In this document: positions 43,421-53,750 of the stretch, in pieces
Layout: each line of letters opens with the position of its first letter
Position numbering within the stretch: the stretch's first letter is position 1
NCBI GenBank assembly: GCA_021399435.1
Contig: JAJTUP010000111.1
Coordinates: 1 to 64,000, forward strand
Length of the DNA: 64,000 nucleotides
Source: Diaporthe sp. PMI_573
Taxonomy: Eukaryota; Ascomycota; Sordariomycetes; Diaporthales; Diaporthaceae
Direction of reading: 5' to 3'
Made by a program: the position numbers and the translations under genes
Notes under the pieces: generated by a model
Seen by the model: the letters and a program-made list of their open reading frames with translations, nothing else
The model's database searches: none
What the model was told of the DNA's origin: nothing

Positions 43421-44660
43421 TTAATTGGGAAATGGCATGTACACCTCACAGAATGGAAAACTTACTTCCGACTGGGCTATCAGAGCGCTCCTGTCCCAGG
43501 ATCGTAGGCATTCCAAAAGGTTCAAAGTTTCAATGTTCATAGATCCTCGCTGGTCGGTCACTGTCAGTCTAGCTTTGGAGAAGAGTCGCTCTGTCTCAGC
43601 AGATATAGGCGGAATCGATAGAATGTCGATGGCCATCAAGGACAGGTTAGGGAATCTTCTTCGCTGAGCCAGTTCGAGCCACCATTTCAAAGGATCCGAT
43701 ACCATCATCACAGGTTCGCGACAGTATACTTCGTACTCGTCATCACCCATGTTCAAAATCGTGGCCTTTTGCTCTTTCATCCAGATCTTGTATCCATTTG
43801 GCCGTTTCGTAGTGGGTTCTGCTGCACCGCTTTGACGGAGAATGGGACTGGGTGTGGTTGGCTTGTATGTCTTGCTCCACAGCTGCTCTACACGAGCTTT
43901 AGCCTTCTCGATCCATTCCTTCTTATCTTCCCAAGTCTTCTCCATGTATGCCCACTTGAGCGAGGGATTTAAGACCGTTGCTGCTGAATACACTGGAGAA
44001 TCCTCTGTCACTTCATAGTAGTCGGCTAGTTTGGCCCAGGCAGTCTCCATCATGGTCGCCAAGTGGGGGACCGCGGTGGTCTCCCTGGACGTCTCAATGT
44101 GATGAAGAAGATAATCCATAGTTGGCAGAACGTCACATATGGAATTTCGATTGCCTTCGTTGGCCATTGTGGCATCTTGAAAGGGCTCGAGAAACTTGCA
44201 AATCTCGGTCAAAGTTTCCCAGTCGGAAGGAGTCAGGATATCCTGTTGCAGAGCCGGCTCTTGAGCACAAAAGATGGTGATAGCTTGCCTGACCTTGGAC
44301 CTCAGAGCCCATTCGACCATTTTGTACCACGAATTCCAACGAGTGTCGTTATCACGCCGTAACCTAAGACCGCCGCTAAGGATGGTGAACGCTTGAAGCC
44401 GCTGGGGGCTCCAAGTAATGTAGACGACGATATTATGAAGTTTGCCTATCGCCCCTCGCTTTCTCCATTGCTCAACTTCCTCGTCGGACGGTCCATGGTA
44501 GGAATCTGTTGTGGGTGGTCGCTTTCCTATGAGAAATTCCATTACGGCCAGATTAATGATATGACCCAAACAGCGAAGTCGATGAGGAAGAGGGTCGTAG
44601 AAAACATCGAACTCATGTTCCAAGTCATCGGAGACATCGAACAGCAAAAACCGCCTTATA
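43421..44660 (-). pseudogene. hAT transposase remnant G (central and C-terminal part)
   Basis: The frame contains YDPLPHRLRCLGHIINLAVM, RRDNDTRWNSWYKMVEW, the linker, and a full hATC domain (MAIDILSIPPISAETERLFS..ARLTVTDQRG, then LECLRSWDRS) with stop at 43421. The BED finger and both early catalytic Asp blocks are absent. The upstream boundary near 44660 abuts the end of another hAT's coding sequence. A 5'-truncated copy. Confidence 0.8.
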
Positions 44661-45027
44661 TTGAGTCCTCTGATGCTACAATTTGAACGACCTGCCTCCA
44701 ATTTACCTCTTCTAGACCAAGAAATGGTATGGCAGGAGTGTAGATGCCAGCCTTGCTCCAAGACCGAAGGCATTGTGTCCTGGCGACAGATGACCGTTTT
44801 AAACGACTCCGCAAAGGTGTTATCATCCTTCCTACACTGCTGAAACTTCTCTCAGTCTCTGCTGACGAAGATGGGATAGTGAGAAGATCCACAGCCATGT
44901 ATGACAAGGGCTCCTTAGCATCAGGGAAATAGATTAGGACCGCCGTATCGGGAATCTCACAAAGAGCTGGCGTTCTGTTCGTTGGTTCCAATAGCTTTTC
45001 TTGACATACCAGTTGCCTGCACAGCAC
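44661..45027 (-). pseudogene. hAT hATC-domain fragment H
   Basis: Separate minus-strand frame with a complete hATC domain: YMAVDLLTIPSSSAETERSF, SSVGRMITPLRSRL and LRSWSKAG. It is a different hAT family from G (divergent sequence after SAETER) and runs directly into G. Everything upstream of the hATC domain is missing on the right. Confidence 0.75.
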
Positions 45028-45279
45028 AACCCATGCTGATTACCTGAGTGCGCAAGCGCCTATGCAGGCGTCTCAAACGTCATCATAATGTCTAGAAATA
45101 ATAATGGTAATTCTTCCGTTGCTTTGGAATGAGATCCACGGATCGAGGCCGGAACTTCGCATTGCCAAGGTCGTTTCGTTTCCTTAGACACTGGGCAGAG
45201 ACCCGTCGCCCGCCGGCCAGAACGGATATTTGCCGCCGTAAGTGCCTTCCTCTGGCGACTTTAAGGTCTTTTAGCTTAG
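45028..45279. other. Short stretch, nothing recognised
   Basis: No gene or repeat seen before the minisatellite. Confidence 0.4.
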
Positions 45280-45419
45280 TTTATATTTTGTGATTGTTTA
45301 TATTTTGTGATTGTTTATATTTTGTGATTGTTTATATTTTGTGATTGTTTATATTTTGTGATTGTTTATATTTTGTGATTGTTTATATTTTGTGATTGTT
45401 TATATTTTGTGATTGTTTA
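45280..45419 (+). repeat. 17-bp minisatellite, 8 perfect copies
   Basis: TTTATATTTTGTGATTG is repeated eight times without a mismatch (45280..45415), plus four further bases, then stops exactly where the LTR at 45420 begins. It is non-coding and strongly AT-rich. Perfect identity suggests recent expansion. Confidence 0.95.
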
Positions 45420-45714
45420 TGTTGGAAGGCAGCACTTCGGGCCCGTCGGAGGCCCGGTGAAGGGCACCGTAGTATCGGCGAAAGGCACCGCAGCACCGCT
45501 CAGGCCCATACGGCGCCCAAGTCAGGGCTGAGCCTCGCTCAGGCCAGCGTGCATCGAGATCCATGAGGGATTGGCAGGTCAGGTTACAAGATGGGTGGCT
45601 AGACGCACTGGAATCACAATGTAGTTAGGCATCGCAACATAGCACAGAATGTTCAGATCCTGATCTGCCCTCATGCAACCCCTTGCCCAGCATCTTCCCC
45701 AGAGACTTCCGACA
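45420..45714 (+). repeat. Solo Copia-type LTR (copy D, opposite orientation)
   Basis: Begins TGTTGGAAGGC and ends TCCGACA; 295 bp, the reverse complement of the copies at 1622, 49874 and 50160, with modest divergence near its right end. No flanking 5-bp duplication (GTTTA on the left, TCAAC on the right), so one flank has changed or the insertion is old. Confidence 0.8.
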
Positions 45715-45858
45715 TCAACTAAAGGCGCTAGAGGCCCTGGTTAGGGCCGTTCCAGGTATATTACTAAGCGAGGAACGCGTAGAATCTTTACCTATTCATA
45801 CCTACATTACTTTAGTACTCGAAGAATTGTTTCTTTTTCGACCTCGCGGGCGCCAAAA

Positions 45859-48158
45859 ATGGACTCACCTACGCCCTCGTCCCTCGTTTCCTCCACGCCA
45901 CAAGATACCGAGATCGTGGGCTACCCTGATTACTCCGTTTGGACTGAGGAACGCTGGGCAGCTTACCCAGGGCTTGCCAACTACCATAACCCAACAAAAG
46001 AACGCAAATGGTGGTGGCGATATGGCTTCAGACTCAGAGATTGTTCTCGGCCTAAAAACCAAGATCAGATCTGGGTGTGCGAGTCTTGTTTTCTTGCAAA
46101 GAAACCTGCGAAGGATACCAAATTCGTGGCTACAACTAGCAGGTCCATCGAGAAGCATCTAAAGGATAGCCATGGCGTTATAGACCCTAAGGTATGTGAC
46201 AAAATAGATGAGGGTTCATAAGCTGACGCCTAGAATGCTGTGCAGATTAATGAAGCCGAGTCTACGCCTGTACCCTCGCAGAGGACCCTCAACTCCATGA
46301 TCGACTTTTCGAAACCGGCGCAACAAGCAGTCCACGGGCAGTTAATAATACGCTTCAAGAAGCCGGTGAACGACTTATTGATACTTGACTGGCTTGTCTG
46401 CTCGAATCTGTCATTCAATATCGTGAATGATACTCGTTGGCGCCGTCAACAGCTGTATAACAACCCCGTGCTTGAGGAGAAGGACCTACCACACTCGAAA
46501 ACCCTTGTTCGCCTCCTTTTGCGTGAATATCACCGCGCCCTACCCAAAATCAGAGCTTTCCTTCGAAGCGCGCGCGGCTTGATCCATCTAACGTTTGACG
46601 GCTGGACCTCGAGGAGATTCACGTCATTCGTAGGGTTAACTGCCAATTTCATCGACAAAGACTTCAACAGATGGACCATCTTGTTAGGTTTGCCACCTTT
46701 GACGAAGCGCCACAGAGGTTCTGATATTGCTGAGGAAATCTTAGCCATAATCCGCTTTTTTGAGATTCAAGATTGCGTGGGCTACTGTACCTTGGATAAC
46801 GAGTCTAAGAATAGGACAACGATGGCCAAGATTGGCGAAGCACTCGGGCTCGACGCTGAGGAGAGGCAGATTAGCTGTGGTCCGCACGTTTTGCAGCTCT
46901 GTACCCGCGCCTTGATGTATGGTGAGGGTTGTAAGCGCCTGCCGCTTGACCAGGTCCTCCGAAACTGGCTTCAAGACAGCTTCGCTGACGAGGACGAGGA
47001 AAACGAGGCTCTAGAACGTGCCTTTGACGAAGTTGCCATCAACCCTGAGGAGGACCTTACGCAACAGGATTCGGCTAGTGAGGATGAGGATGATGATGCT
47101 TTAGATACTGATCCTTTTGTTGATACTGAGGACGAGGATGATGAGTACAACAATTCTGACGTATCTGACGAATTAGTTGAAGCCGCCGCGTGCGCCTTTG
47201 ATTACTCTACGCCTAGTCAGCTAACCAGGAAAACGATGGAAAAGTACCAAAAACGAGGTCCTTTTGGTAAGCTTCACAACCATGGCAACTGCTTCCACAG
47301 AAGCAGCCAGCTCGTTGGCGCGTTTCGTGGTGCCCAAACAGAACTGGACCCTTCCGCTACCACCAAGGAATGGGTTCACAACAACGCCACGAGGTGGCAA
47401 AGCGACGAGGCAATGGCGGCGCGTGCCTTGGAGTTACAGCCGGCGATCAAACGACTACACCAAAACCTTGAGTACCAGTGGGACGCAGCTGGTTCGAAGG
47501 AAAAGGATAAGCCGCCGGTTCTCGAGTTCAAGTTGGGGGCCCAGGATTGGCGTGTGGTTGAGGCTATTCAGAATATCCTTTCTCCCTTCAAGTTTGCCTC
47601 GAAGAAGCTTCAAGGCATCGGACCTGCTGGCTCTCTTGATCAGTATTTTCCTCAGATGGAGTATTTGCTGCTTCACCTCGAATCTTGTGCGCAGGGCAAG
47701 TGCTATGTTGAACGAGAAATCCCTATTGACCCTACAGGCGACCGTATCCCCGGGATCGTGAAGATCTTCGAGCATCTTGGCGACCAAGAACGGCGTTTCT
47801 TAAAGGCATATATTCGGGTAGGCCTGTGGAAGCTACAGCACTACTACGATAAACTCACGAGCTTGGCCTATGCCGCTGCTGTGGTGTTTATACCTATGAG
47901 GACGAGGACGATGGAGACTTGACCGACCAAGAATACGTCAAGAGACACCATGCTCAACACTCCAGTCAGTGGCTCTGGTCCTATAAAGCGCCATGGCTGG
48001 GCCTTGTTCGCCATTTCGAGGAGAGCACGGGCGGAACATACATCTGTATACTGAGACGCCAGGGCAAACTAGTCCGCGAAATGTTTATCTGCTCAGCGGC
48101 TCCGGGCCGATTGAAAAGAGAGCTTGAGCCTTCCGCTTTGAATACTTTTGAGCAGTAA
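45859..48158 (+). pseudogene. hAT transposase I, nearly complete but without hATC
   Basis: ATG at 45859. Exon 1 has an N-terminal WWWRYGFRLRD block and a BED-like finger (IWVCESCFLAKK...HLKDSH), ending at 46191. A 42-nt intron 46192..46233 (GTATGT...GCTGACGCCTAG) leads to exon 2: catalytic start [13 protein letters not shown], second block YCTLDNESKNRTTM, CGPHVLQLCTRALMYG (Cys in place of Arg), an acidic insert (EDEDDDALDTD), GPFGKLHNHGN and NNATRWQSDEA. The frame stops at 47922 after LAYAAAVVF, and a further frame runs 47919..48158. The hATC domain is not seen. Same family as remnant D. Confidence 0.8.
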
Positions 48159-48391
48159 GTTATAGTTTCCATGTTTGAAATACCTTAAACACTGGAAGAT
48201 ATGTTATTCACTCTATGTAGAATAGGTTAAAACCGGCTGAGCTGTTGAAGCTGTCCGTAAGTTCTCTAAGACAAAATAAAACGGAGGAAACTTGAGATAA
48301 CCCCCCCTTCCCCCCCAAAGGATCTCTCTTTGAACGATCCAAAGATTCCGACCATCCCGGTTTCGACCACCCTCAACGCCTATGAACGCCA
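48159..48391. other. Short stretch with a C-rich run
   Basis: Contains a C-rich tract (CCCCCCCTTCCCCCCC) at about 48300. Nothing else noted. Confidence 0.4.
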
Positions 48392-48784
48392 CTATTCTGG
48401 CGCTGACTGCGCACCGACTTCAATACAAGAACCCTCGTCGGTTGATGTTTCTGACAGTGCTGATTCGTCGCTTTCTTCTGATGGCTCGCTGGCTTCAATC
48501 TGTGCCCTTTGATGTGCTTTTTCCGGCTGTGATTCTTCCAACTTAGACATCATATGGTCCTCTCCGGTCTTGATGAAGTCCAGCTTATTCTGAAAGATTC
48601 TGTAGTCGTCGTTGAAGCCGTATTGGGCATCGAAATCTCGCAAGGCCGGGATTTGTTGGATTATAGTGTCCAGTGCAGTCTTTGCCTCGCTCAAGGTTTC
48701 AGCGATACGTGACATTTTAGCGGCGGGTGACGTTTGGGTATCTGAGACGACGGGATTTTCGGTCAAGGTGACAAGATCGTCCAT
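48392..48784 (-). CDS. Hypothetical acidic protein, unknown (130 aa)
   Basis: ATG at 48784 (MDDLVTLTENPVV). A helical central part (SRIAETLSEAKTALDTIIQQ, LDFIKTGEDHMMSKLEE) is followed by a Ser/Glu-rich acidic tail. The upstream minus-strand frame (48801..49127) is also Glu/Ser-rich with a basic KRR patch and could be a 5' exon, but no in-frame splice was found. On the plus strand, 48793..49374 is open for 193 codons and overlaps it; neither alternative has a known domain. Confidence 0.4.
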   Translation of the reverse strand: MDDLVTLTENPVVSDTQTSPAAKMSRIAETLSEAKTALDTIIQQIPALRDFDAQYGFNDDYRIFQNKLDFIKTGEDHMMSKLEESQPEKAHQRAQIEASEPSEESDESALSETSTDEGSCIEVGAQSAPE

Positions 48785-49873
48785 TCTCGCCTGTGAACGC
48801 TCAAGAGCAAGCGGAGGCGATCGGACATGAAAGGTCCAGCAGACCCGCCATCAAGCGCGCCGCGAATGCGTCAACCACATCCCCCCCTTCCGGCTCTGGC
48901 TCGCTGCCAACGGCTTCTTCCGCCGTGCGTCTCTTTGTGCCCCGCTCTTCTTCGCTTGATCCCACCTCCTCCCTCATGTGCTTGTGGCTGCCAGCAGCCG
49001 AGCTGCTGGGCTCGCTGATCGTATCCGAGCCTCGTATGCTTCCCTCAACTGCTGCTCCCTCGCAACAAGTTCTCCAAATCCACGGCTTATCAGCCCAGGC
49101 ACCGGGTGCTGCGATAACACGCCTCATTCAAGTAGCAGAAAGGTTAGGCATGGACGGTACTGTCTCGCTGCACGGCAAAAGCGAGACCCTACTTCTGCTT
49201 CAGAAAATAGAGAGAAAATGCAAAGCCACGCCAGTTGTGTCTGCGCAGGGATCAATAGCCGAACGCATAGCAACAATCGCTGAACACGTCGACAAGCCAT
49301 ACCCCATTCGCAACCACCATGGTATAAATGCCGCAAACCATCGCCGAAAACACTGGACCGATTTCCTCCTTTAATGTGCAAACGACAAGATAAGGCAAGT
49401 CAGGGGCAGGAGTTGCTTGTCCAATGCATGTGGTACAGCCACTGGGTGTAACAATCGGTCCGCCTTCAACAAGCAGTCAAAACAGCCATATCGTTCTGCC
49501 ACCGGGGGCCTGGCTTCCGAGAGGATCGTCGAAACGAGCATCCGTGGTTGATAAGTTGCTGTTCTTGGTCTTGTAGTATTTTGTCGCTTTCCTTTGACCA
49601 AAAGTGGAAAGCCTATGCGTTGAAAGTACCATGAAGGGATATGTATGTGTGTGTGTGTGTGTGCGTGTGTGTGGGAGGCTAATGGTGACTTCGGTCTGTA
49701 TAGATAGGTCGGTAACCTATCCTTAGCGTTCTTGAATAACGGATTTGTACCCCAATGTGACCATTTAATGAGGCAAAGTATACTGGTGTCCGTCCATAAT
49801 TTCTTGGGATAACAACACATATACTGGCGAGAAGGTAGGCTCATGCTTCTATACTACGATGGATTATACTAAC
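48785..49873. other. Stretch with weak opposing ORFs and a (GT)n run
   Basis: A GT dinucleotide run at about 49643..49676 is a microsatellite. The frames 48793..49374 (plus) and 49371..49844 (minus) show no family match; I cannot say which strand, if any, is coding. Confidence 0.4.
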
Positions 49874-50154
49874 TGTCGAGAGGTCAGGGGAAGATGCTGG
49901 GCAAGGGGTTGCTTGAGAGCAGATCAGGATCTGAACATTCCGTGCTATGTTGCGATGCCTAACTACATTGCGTTTCCAACGCGTCTAGCCACCTATCTTA
50001 TAACCTGACCTGCTTACCTCTCATGGATCTCGATGCGCGCTGACCTGAACGGAGTGGCGCTTTGACTATGGGGCCACATGGGCCTGAGCGCTGCTACGGC
50101 ACCCTACGCTGGGCCCCGACGGGTCCGACGGGTCCGAAGTGCTGCCTTCCAACA
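49874..50154 (-). repeat. Solo Copia-type LTR (copy A) with CTAAC duplication
   Basis: 281 bp, TGTCGAG...TTCCAACA. Immediately flanked by CTAAC on both sides (49869..49873 and 50155..50159), the 5-bp duplication expected of an LTR element. The right-hand CTAAC directly precedes LTR copy B. Confidence 0.85.
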
Positions 50155-50159
50155 CTAAC

Positions 50160-50457
50160 TGTCGAGAGGTCAGGGGAAGATGCTGGGCAAAAGGTCGCTT
50201 GGGGGCAGATCAGGATCTGAACATTCCGTGCTATGTTGCGATAGATCACTAACTACATTGTGATTCCAGTGCGTCTAGCCACCCATCTTATAACCTGACC
50301 TGCCCATCCCTCATGGATCTCGATGCACGCTGGCCTGAGCGAGGCTCAGCCCTGACTTGGGCGCCGTATGGGCCTGAGCGGTGCTGCGGTGCCTTTCGCC
50401 GATACTACGGTGCCCTTCACCGCGCCTCCGACGGGCCCGAAGTGCTGCCTTCCAACA
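50160..50457 (-). repeat. Copia LTR (copy B), 3' LTR of the pol remnant
   Basis: 298 bp with the same ends as copy A. On its right it abuts Copia RNase H coding sequence whose frame extends into the LTR for about 14 codons. So it is the downstream LTR of a minus-strand Copia element whose upstream part is gone. Confidence 0.85.
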
Positions 50458-51178
50458 CTCCCTCCGAAGCCACGTCGCTCCCAAGTGGCGGTGGCTTCCT
50501 AGGCACTCTAAGGCGCTCGTCGGCGTCATTCCATTCCATGCCCGCTCTGATCAGTAGCCGATCCATTGTGTCTCGATCCAGTGACTTCGTTAGAAGGTCG
50601 GCTACATTATCCTGCGATGGGACGTATTCAAAAGCCAGGTTGCCCTTCTTGACCTCGTCTCGGGTATAGTGATATTTGGCCATAACGTGCTTTGTCCTTT
50701 TAGATACCTCGCACTTGTTGGCGACGGCGATCATGGCCTGATTGTCACTATAGACGGTGATGGGTTCCCGAACCCACTCTTCCTCGTTCAACTCCGTAAG
50801 AAACTTACGCAGCCAAGCCAGCTCTGTGGCTACAAGGTAGGCCGCGTAGTACTCTGATTCGCACGTTGATTGCGGTACAGGAGTTGTCAGCTTTGAGGAC
50901 CAGCTGATAGCGGCGCCTGCCAGCATTATGATAAACCCGATAGTTGACCTGCTTGTCTCCTTATCGTCGTTATGCGAGGCGTCGCAGTAGGCGTGTAGGC
51001 CCAGTCCCGGGCCCTCTGATCGGTAGCGAAGGCGGCGTCCTGCCGTACGTCGGAGGTATTGGAGCACCCGCTTTGCGCCCCGTAGGTGCGCCGGCGATGG
51101 GTTCGCCATAAACCTTGCCCACACACCTCCAGCCCTTGGGATGACGATGCCCTCTTCGATGACTCCACCCAACCTCAC
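50458..51178 (-). pseudogene. Copia pol remnant: RNase H domain
   Basis: An open frame of 253 codons (including the stretch into the LTR). Motifs: NPSPAHLRGAKRVLQYLRRT, YCDASHNDDKETSRSTIGF, GAAISWSSKLTTPVPQSTCE, SEYYAAY, ITVYSDNQAMIAVA, RTKHVMAKYHYTRD and VADLLTKSL. These are the conserved blocks of Copia RNase H at the C-terminus of pol. The reverse transcriptase, integrase and gag are missing; the sequence breaks off to the right of 51178. The frame itself is not disrupted. Confidence 0.9.
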
Positions 51179-52794
51179 AGCGCCCCCAACTCTGACCTTT
51201 CGAGCACCTCTGATTCACTTTCCCTTGTCGTATTTTGTGAGCCCCAGGATGGCATCACCCAAAGCAGCACACGTTCGGAATCTCCAGACGAGCATGACGC
51301 AGGCAAGACATGATACCTTCTTTCCACGCAACTTCAGACACTAATATCAACAGATAGCGCATGACCTAAATCGCACAAACGTCATGGTCCACCAGCCTCG
51401 AACACAATCGGCAGTCGAAGATCATGATCAAAAGTCATTTTGGTTCCTAGCTCAAGACATTTTTTTCAAGCACAACAGTGTGAGCTCATGGGATGTCCAT
51501 GACCAGATCGCAATCAAAGCGCCGGGCTCCATCCAACTCCTCGTAGCTCGCGCAATGTGGTTTAAGATTAGAATTGACTTGTGAATCGCTTCGTTGAATC
51601 AAGAGGATTCTGCTGGCTATCTCCAGAATTGGCTGTGCGAAATGGTGGGGGGCTATGGTACCCTCCATCCGGTAGAAGCTGGGGGCATCCATATCATCGA
51701 AGGCCTAGCTGTGGCTAGAAAGAAAATAAAAAACTCTAGATTGCGACCAATTGCTGTAAACAGTGTGGTTCTTAAAATCTAAATACCCGAGGACGTCCTT
51801 GTCACTGACAGCCTGCTTAAGGACTGTACTTCCTGTAAAGTACTTTCGCCGAGTTCATTATAGCGCATCATGTTAGAGCCATCCGTGTTAAGATCTCGCC
51901 AACGTTCTTGTCTTTTCAGTGCTGGTCGGGTTTGCTGTGGTTGCCGCGGCCAACAATAAGACCTCTCCCGTACGCCATAACTCCAGCGCCCTGTCAACTC
52001 AACGAGATCAGCTTAGCTGACTGCCCATTTTCAGTACGACAGATCGATACCAAGAAGGACCGACAATCGAGGAAGGACCGACAATCGAGGCAGGCACGTG
52101 TGACGTTGTTTACTCTGGGGCGATGGGTACGCACGTGTAAGCGCCTTGTTTTGCGAAAGGGTAATCGTGGAGCTTTTAGGTTAAGAATCAAGGATTAAGG
52201 AATGGAGTATTCTTTCAATGATTCTGACTTTCACGTTTTAGAAGAGACGGAAAGCGTTGCAAGAAGAATTGGTATCTTACAACCTTCTTCCTTAAACTAG
52301 GTGGAGGAGGTTGTGGAGGCTGTGCGAGGTCGAGATGACTGGCATTTGGGCGTTTGGCTCTGGCCTAGGTCATTCAACTGCCGGCTGGAAAACTCCGAAG
52401 CGTCGACTGAAATTGACTCTCTTCGTTGCGACCATTGGCCAAAAGGGAGGCATTGTTGAGGCATGGCGGTACGGTTAGTACAGTAGGCTCGACAGTGATA
52501 AAGAAAATGGGCAGAGGTGACAATGGACCATGGCCAATGTCGGCAGGCAACCACCGGTAGGCCCGGCCCAACATGGTCCGCACCAATCGTACCTCTTATA
52601 CCTCCCCTGACGCGTGGAAGAAACGCGTGGTCGCGTGTTAGGTCTGATTGTCAATAAAGACGTGTGTTGAGGTGAATGCTAGCCAATAAAGTGCCCAGTA
52701 TCCCTATTGGTGGTATAGGGTAAGGCCTGCTCGCTACTGTCAAAAGGCAATTTCGCCCCAGGACTGACAACCCAATATAAATAATATATTGCCA
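51179..52794. other. Long stretch without a recognised gene
   Basis: Frames of 60-96 codons only. A direct doublet GGACCGACAATCGAGG occurs at about 52060. Nothing with a domain signature on either strand. Confidence 0.4.
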
Positions 52795-52905
52795 ATATGG
52801 ACATCATCATATTATATTGTCACAATATCAAATTCTTCATATCATATTGTCACAATATGAGAAAGTCCATATCATATGGGTTATATTATAATATACTACT
52901 TTATT
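52795..52905. repeat. AT-rich repeat with short palindromes
   Basis: Two copies of CATAT(C/T)ATATTGTCACAAT-like sequence and a TCCATATCATATGG palindrome. It sits at the 3' border of the LINE remnant. Confidence 0.5.
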
Positions 52906-52914
52906 GCCATACTA

Positions 52915-53690
52915 TTAGCAACACTGCTTGGCTTTTTGTTTGGCGCGTATCCAGAGCTCGTCATCTTCACCCGACGGTAGCCATACTACCGTGATCACGT
53001 TGTTTTCTCTTCTGAGCTTTCTGATGGATTTGTAAATGCTGCAGACATGTTCCTGTCCAGACTGTTGTCTTGGGTTCCTGAGCGTGAGCACTGCTGCTTT
53101 GTTTCTCGTCAGAAGCGTGATACTGCGGTATCTGCGCTGCGGTAGTCGTTCAAGGGTGTATGCCATTGCTGCTAGTTCGCCGACGTATGGGTTCTGTTCT
53201 GTCCTTGGGCCTAGAGTTGAGGAGAAACTCTCAACAGTGGGGACATCTCCGACGTGTTTGCGTGTCTCGATTGCTCCGCCCAATCCAACCACACCATTCC
53301 GTGCCGAACTGCTTACGGCGATATGTGCTGCCCGGCGTGGGTTTGGCGGCCTTGGTGCTGCCTTGTCGGTAACCGCTTGCAGCCTCTTCTCCCACGGCGG
53401 CAGAGTGAACGGATTGATAGTTTCCATCTCCTCCATCTCTATCTCTTTGAGTGCGTCTGCAACCTGATATAGTGGCGAGCGGTGTTGCTTTCTGAATTTT
53501 CTCATTCGAGACGTGTTCCTGCGAAGTGGATTGGTTTCGGGCAGGGTGTGGATGTCCGTCCACAGCTTGATTGCCCGTCTCCAGAAGCGGTCTTGTGCGG
53601 GGGCGATGTGAGCCTCCGCCTCGGCAACGCTCGTTGCCACCGAGAGAAACGTTCCCACGATTCAGTCACTGATTCAAGCAAGCTGAATGA
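52915..53690 (-). pseudogene. Tad-like LINE ORF2 remnant: RNase H domain
   Basis: The frame reads DRFWRRAIKLWTDIHTLPET, INPFTLPPWEKRLQAV, HIAVSSSARNGVVGLGGAIE and TEQNPYVGELAAMAYTLERL. It then gives ITLLTRNKAAVLTLRNPRQQ and VITVVWLPSGEDDELW. This is the C-terminal RNase H domain of fungal Tad-clade non-LTR retrotransposons. The RT and endonuclease are absent (5' truncation, the usual fate of LINE copies), and it ends near 52915 without a poly-A tail. Related to, but not a copy of, the region reached by the LINE at the right edge within this window. Confidence 0.8.
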
Positions 53691-53750
53691 GAATTTGAAG
53701 AAAATATGAACCAACCCCTTGCAATCTCAAGTAACTTGCTGGTTCACCGG

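Noticed and set aside
45280..45419. Eight 17-bp repeats as a CRISPR array
   Set aside because: The units are contiguous with no spacers, and the genome is eukaryotic.
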